From contig JBDHWQ010000045.1 of assembly GCA_039810245.1 (NCBI GenBank), positions 1-9,774 of the forward strand: a stretch of 9,774 nucleotides of DNA, in the 5' to 3' direction. Position 1 is the first letter of the stretch. Each line of letters starts with the position of its first letter. This DNA comes from CALDSL01 sp039810245. GTDB taxonomy: Bacteria; Chloroflexota; Anaerolineae; Anaerolineales; Anaerolineaceae. Shown here in pieces: positions 6,587 to 9,774 of this stretch. Under the pieces are notes generated by a model, which was not told where the DNA came from, did no database searches, and saw nothing but the letters and a program-made list of their open reading frames with translations. Position numbers and translations under genes: made by a program.

Positions 6587-8848
6587 TTACAGGTTCTGGC
6601 TGATATCCACGCTGCCGCGCCCGCGGAACATACGGCTGGTGATCAGATTTAACACCGCGATCGCCAGCAGCACCAACGCGATGATCACGGTGGAGTAAGC
6701 CGCGGCGATGCTCACGCCGCCTTGCTCCCACTCGCTCATAATTGAAGCTGTGACGATGCGCCACTTGGCATTGACCAGGAAGATGATAGCCGACAGGCTG
6801 GTCATGTGACGGGTAAAGCTGAAGATCAGGCCGGCCAGCAGCGCCGGTAAAATCAGCGGCAGGGTCACCTTGCGGAAGGTATACTGCGCATCGGCCCCCA
6901 GGCTGTTCGACGCTTCTTCGATGGACGGGTCAATCTGCTGCAGAGAGGCCACCCCGGCGCGTACCGAGGCCGGCAGGCTGCGCACAATATAGGCCGCCAT
7001 AATGATGTAAGCTCCGCCTACCAGCGCGAAGGGGATGCCGGTGAAGGACAGCGCGCAAGACACCGCCAGCGCCAGCGTGCCACTCAGCACGCGCCATTCG
7101 CGGCCTTTCAGCCCGTTTAGCACTACCACCGCCACCACGAATAACCCAATCGCCAGCAAGGATGGCGGCGGCTGCAGGAGCGTCTTGATGTAATCGGCGA
7201 TTTGAAACAGGGCATTGCTCCAGAAGCCGCGCTCCATGGTGCGGGTCATGTCCCCGATGGGCTTGGATATCTGCACAGCCCAGTTATAGCTCATCACATA
7301 CACGCCGGTGAGCGCTACAAAGATGGCAGGGCCAACTTTCCGCCGCGCAACCAGCAATACTCCGCCCAGCAGAATGAACAGCCCGCCCAGGATGAAATAC
7401 ATAATGCGCGGTTCCAGCCTGGCAATCAGCACCCCCGCCAGCGTACCGGCGATCAGGATCAGGATGCGCTCCCAGGCGTTACCGCCTACCACCTGCACGA
7501 AGAACAGTGCCAGCAGGGCATATATCACCACCGCCAGGGCGAGCGGTGGCTTATTGAATGCCAGGATAAACCCAATGCCCAAGATGGTGCCGGGGATGGC
7601 GCCGCCCAGGTTGGAACTGAAGTCCAGAACTTCTTTGCCGCTAAAGTTCTTGCGCACCACCAGCCAGGCAATGACCATACCCAGCAGCGCCGCGAATGGC
7701 GTGGCCAGCGCGCTGAGGAAGGTGGTATCGAGAATGGCTTCCACGCCGCGGGTAAGGGTCATATTCCAGTGGCGCAGGGTGGGAGTGAAATCGACGCCCC
7801 AGCTGAAACTGAAAGAACCGTAGACGATCGTGGCGTACAGCAGCACCACGAAGGCACAGATGAAATACGCCAGCCCATTAAAGCCCCAACGGATGAGCGG
7901 ATCTTTTTCAGTAAGCTGCGAAGTCGCTGGTTTGCCGGTGATCGAAATATACGAGCGCCGGTTGACGTAATAGCGCTGCACCAGGAACAGCAGCAGGGTG
8001 GGAATGATCAGCACAAACGATAGGGCAGATGCCTTCTGGTAGTCGTACTCGCCAATCACTGCCAGGAAAATTTGCGCAGAGAGCACAGTTTTGTTCCCGG
8101 CGATAAACAGCGGGTTGCCCAGGTCGGCCAGCGATTCGACAAACAACAGCAGAAACGAGCCGGCGATTCCAGGGATCAGCAGCGGTAGGGTGACGGTGCG
8201 GAAAATATGCATGCGGCTGGCGCCCAGGCTGGCGGCGGCCTCTTCCATGGCCGGGTTAAGTCGCTCCAGCATAGCGCGCAGGATCAGATAGGCCACGGAA
8301 AAGAAAGTGATGGTTTGAACCAGCACCAGGCCATCCATGCCATAAATATCGTTCATTCCCGGCACAAAACTGATGCCGAGCAGCTTTTTAGTGATCAGTC
8401 CGTTGCGTCCAAACAGCAGGATCAGGCTGAGGGCCAGCGCAAACGGCGGCGAAACGGTAGGCAGCAGCGCCAGCCAATGAATGATCTTTTTCCCGGGTGG
8501 GTTGCAGCGTACCGTCGCGTAGGCAAAGATGAACCCGACGATGCTTCCGAAGATGGCCGTCAGCAGGCCCATAGTCATAGTGTCGTAAAACGAGCGGCGA
8601 AGTGCGGGGCCATAATAATTGTCAAAATAGCGCTGGAAGTAGGTAAAGTCCCAGGCGCCTTCTTCGTTGAAAAAGCCGCCGGAAATGGTGCGAAAAATGG
8701 GCAGAATGACGAAGATGAAGATGATCAGCCCGGCGACCAGCAGCCCCAGGAACAAAACCGGGTCCCGGGAAATGAGGGAAAACTCGCGCGCGCGACGCCG
8801 GATCTCTGGGAAAATCTTGCGGGGGGAATATGCCTCGATTGCTGACAT
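6587..8848 (-). CDS. Fused two-domain ABC permease, FbpB/AfuB type, with a large membrane insertion
   Basis: The 753-residue membrane protein holds two BPD_transp_1 permease domains in one chain, the FbpB/AfuB arrangement. Domain 1 has a first helix around residues 31-50 and an EAA coupling loop, MEEAAASLGASRMHIFRTVTL (201-221). Domain 2 starts near residue 326 and carries its own EAA loop, IEEASNSLGADAQYTFRKVTL (643-663). Both loops should dock onto the ATPase. In domain 2 the usual continuity between GIGFILAFNKPPL (424-436) and TGIPFALVGGAYII (603-616) is broken by about 165 mostly hydrophobic residues with five or six possible extra helices. Without them the length would be about 588, close to ordinary FbpB. 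AGGGAGG lies eight bases before the ATG at 8848. It follows the binding-protein gene after 68 bases containing a hairpin. Confidence 0.92.
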   Translation of the reverse strand: MSAIEAYSPRKIFPEIRRRAREFSLISRDPVLFLGLLVAGLIIFIFVILPIFRTISGGFFNEEGAWDFTYFQRYFDNYYGPALRRSFYDTMTMGLLTAIFGSIVGFIFAYATVRCNPPGKKIIHWLALLPTVSPPFALALSLILLFGRNGLITKKLLGISFVPGMNDIYGMDGLVLVQTITFFSVAYLILRAMLERLNPAMEEAAASLGASRMHIFRTVTLPLLIPGIAGSFLLLFVESLADLGNPLFIAGNKTVLSAQIFLAVIGEYDYQKASALSFVLIIPTLLLFLVQRYYVNRRSYISITGKPATSQLTEKDPLIRWGFNGLAYFICAFVVLLYATIVYGSFSFSWGVDFTPTLRHWNMTLTRGVEAILDTTFLSALATPFAALLGMVIAWLVVRKNFSGKEVLDFSSNLGGAIPGTILGIGFILAFNKPPLALAVVIYALLALFFVQVVGGNAWERILILIAGTLAGVLIARLEPRIMYFILGGLFILLGGVLLVARRKVGPAIFVALTGVYVMSYNWAVQISKPIGDMTRTMERGFWSNALFQIADYIKTLLQPPPSLLAIGLFVVAVVVLNGLKGREWRVLSGTLALAVSCALSFTGIPFALVGGAYIIMAAYIVRSLPASVRAGVASLQQIDPSIEEASNSLGADAQYTFRKVTLPLILPALLAGLIFSFTRHMTSLSAIIFLVNAKWRIVTASIMSEWEQGGVSIAAAYSTVIIALVLLAIAVLNLITSRMFRGRGSVDISQNL

Positions 8849-8856
8849 GAAACCGG

Positions 8857-8863
8857 CCTCCCT
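8857..8863 (-). promoter_or_regulatory. Ribosome binding site for the fused permease
   Basis: AGGGAGG on the minus strand lies eight bases before the ATG at 8848. It supports that start and is close to the downstream side of the intercistronic hairpin. Confidence 0.7.
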
Positions 8864-8871
8864 AGAAAAGT

Positions 8872-8900
8872 CTCTGGGCGGCCGTCACGGCCGCCCAGAG
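8872..8900 (-). promoter_or_regulatory. Strong hairpin between the binding-protein and permease genes
   Basis: A perfect 13-base inverted repeat (8872-8884 with 8888-8900, arms CTCTGGGCGGCCG and CGGCCGCCCAGAG) closes over three bases, 16 bases after the binding-protein stop codon. On the minus strand it is followed by only a short CTTTTC run and then by the permease ribosome site. Full termination is unlikely because the operon continues. It probably stabilises the binding-protein message or gives partial termination, as with the hairpin after xylF. The stem is directly visible; the function is inferred. Confidence 0.7.
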
Positions 8901-8916
8901 TTTGCACACTGCGAAC

Positions 8917-9774
8917 TTACTGCTTGAGGTTTTCCGCGTTGGCGATTTCGTTGGTGAACTTCTCGACGAACGCCTTCTTGTTCTGTCCGGCCCAGATGAA
9001 GTCATAGTTGATCAGGTTGACCTGCATCAACTCGGGGTGCGAGAGCTCTACACCCTTGACGGTGGGGGCCTGGTAGGCGGCGTACTTGGGGCCGAGAGCC
9101 TGGGCTTCGGGGGTCAGCGCCCAATCGAACCACAGCTTGGCGGCCTGGATGTTCTTGGCGCCTTTGATGATGGCCATGCCACCGATTTCGTAGCCGGTGC
9201 CTTCTTCAGGGAAGGTCAGCTCGAGCGGCATCTTGTTGTTGTCGATCTCGTTGACGATGTCATGCGAGAAGACGATCGCAACAGCGGCTTCACCCTGGCC
9301 AACGAACTTGGCAGGAGCAGCGCCGGATTTGGTGAATTGCGCAATCTGGCCGGCGTATTTCTTGATGTATTCCCAGCCAGCTTCTTCACCGCGCAGCTGC
9401 AGGATGGTGGCCAGCGCGGTGTAGGAAGTGCCCGAGGTGGACGGGTGAGCGACCATGATCTGGCCCTTGAATTCGGGCTTGAGCAGGTCATCCCACGAAG
9501 TGGGGGCCTTGGAATCCGGATGCGCCGCCAGCCAATCCTTGTTGGTGGCGAAGCCCAGTGTGCCAACATAGACACCCGCCCAGTAGTTTTCGGCGTCTTT
9601 CATCTTGGCGGGGTCGATGATATTGGCCATGTTCGGTGAGTCGTAAGGCTCCAGCAGGCCTTCTTCCTTGGCAGCCACAAAGCTGTCGATCGGGCCACCC
9701 CACCAGATATCGAAGGTGGGATTGTCTTTTTCGGCCTGCAGGCGGGCCACGGCTTCACCGGCGGACATGCGCAC
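8917..9774 (-). CDS. ABC transporter substrate-binding protein, FbpA/AfuA-like (N-terminus outside window)
   Basis: An open frame of 285 residues runs in from the right edge of the window to a TAA at 8917-8919; the signal peptide and about the first 50-70 residues are outside. It is a type 2 periplasmic binding protein of the AfuA/FbpA group. Numbered from base 9774, typical features are RMSAGEAVARLQAEKDNP (2-19), DIWWGG (22-27), HPSTSGTSYTAL (110-121), the KSGAAPAKF segment (149-157) and GEAAVAIVFSHD (161-172). Ferric-binding FbpA proteins carry adjacent iron-ligand tyrosines after the segment corresponding to GEAAVAIV. Here that place reads FSHD, so free ferric iron is an unlikely ligand. 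The Ser/Thr-rich SGTS (114-117) is a plausible anion or phosphate contact. As the first visible gene of the operon it should deliver the substrate to the downstream fused permease and ATPase. A sugar phosphate or other small organic anion is my best guess. Confidence 0.88.
   Translation of the reverse strand: MRMSAGEAVARLQAEKDNPTFDIWWGGPIDSFVAAKEEGLLEPYDSPNMANIIDPAKMKDAENYWAGVYVGTLGFATNKDWLAAHPDSKAPTSWDDLLKPEFKGQIMVAHPSTSGTSYTALATILQLRGEEAGWEYIKKYAGQIAQFTKSGAAPAKFVGQGEAAVAIVFSHDIVNEIDNNKMPLELTFPEEGTGYEIGGMAIIKGAKNIQAAKLWFDWALTPEAQALGPKYAAYQAPTVKGVELSHPELMQVNLINYDFIWAGQNKKAFVEKFTNEIANAENLKQ

Noticed and set aside
7202..8023. Plus-strand open frame of 273 codons opposite the fused permease gene
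   Set aside because: It is antisense to a clear membrane protein and its composition (many Gln, His, Arg) is typical of a shadow frame.
1..9774. Search for mobile elements, CRISPR repeats, tRNA genes and defence genes
   Set aside because: No transposase or integrase motifs, no regularly spaced direct repeats, no tRNA-like cloverleaf and no nuclease or toxin genes were seen; genes are densely packed with short gaps, none longer than 134 bases.

Overview
The window carries two ABC uptake systems that point at each other. Codon use is moderately GC-rich throughout, and there are no RNA genes, insertion sequences, integrases or CRISPR repeats, so it looks like ordinary chromosomal metabolic DNA. 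The XylFGH proteins, the long AfuB-type permease and the PfkB and transglutaminase-like companions would fit a heterotrophic bacterium such as a member of the Chloroflexota (Anaerolineae). That placement rests on recall of protein style and is weak.

Left part, plus strand (1-3642): the 3' two thirds of xylF (sugar-binding protein), a 134-base gap holding a large nested hairpin, then xylG (double-domain ATPase) and xylH (permease), closed by an intrinsic terminator. Together they form a complete pentose importer of the D-xylose type, except that the start of xylF lies outside the window. No xylose isomerase or xylulokinase is present in the window.

Right part, minus strand (9774 down to 3715): a five-gene run, read right to left. 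It encodes an FbpA/AfuA-like binding protein (5' end outside the window), a fused two-domain permease of 753 residues, a PotA/FbpC-type ATPase, a PfkB-family sugar kinase and a transglutaminase-like protein. Spacings are short (68, 28, an 8-base overlap, 14), so it is very probably one operon. The binding protein lacks the adjacent tyrosines of ferric-iron binders and a sugar-kinase gene is coupled to the ATPase gene. I therefore infer a sugar, sugar-phosphate or other organic substrate rather than free iron.

Points most worth a second look: (1) about 165 extra, largely hydrophobic residues inside the second permease domain; (2) the unusual kinase and transglutaminase-like cargo of the minus-strand operon; (3) a strong hairpin without a good T-run directly after the binding-protein gene in both systems, suggesting the same way of making more binding protein than membrane components; (4) an Asp in place of the catalytic Glu in the second half of XylG, in the same composite ATP site as other degenerate motifs. 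I found no clearly new defence, mobile or RNA-based system.
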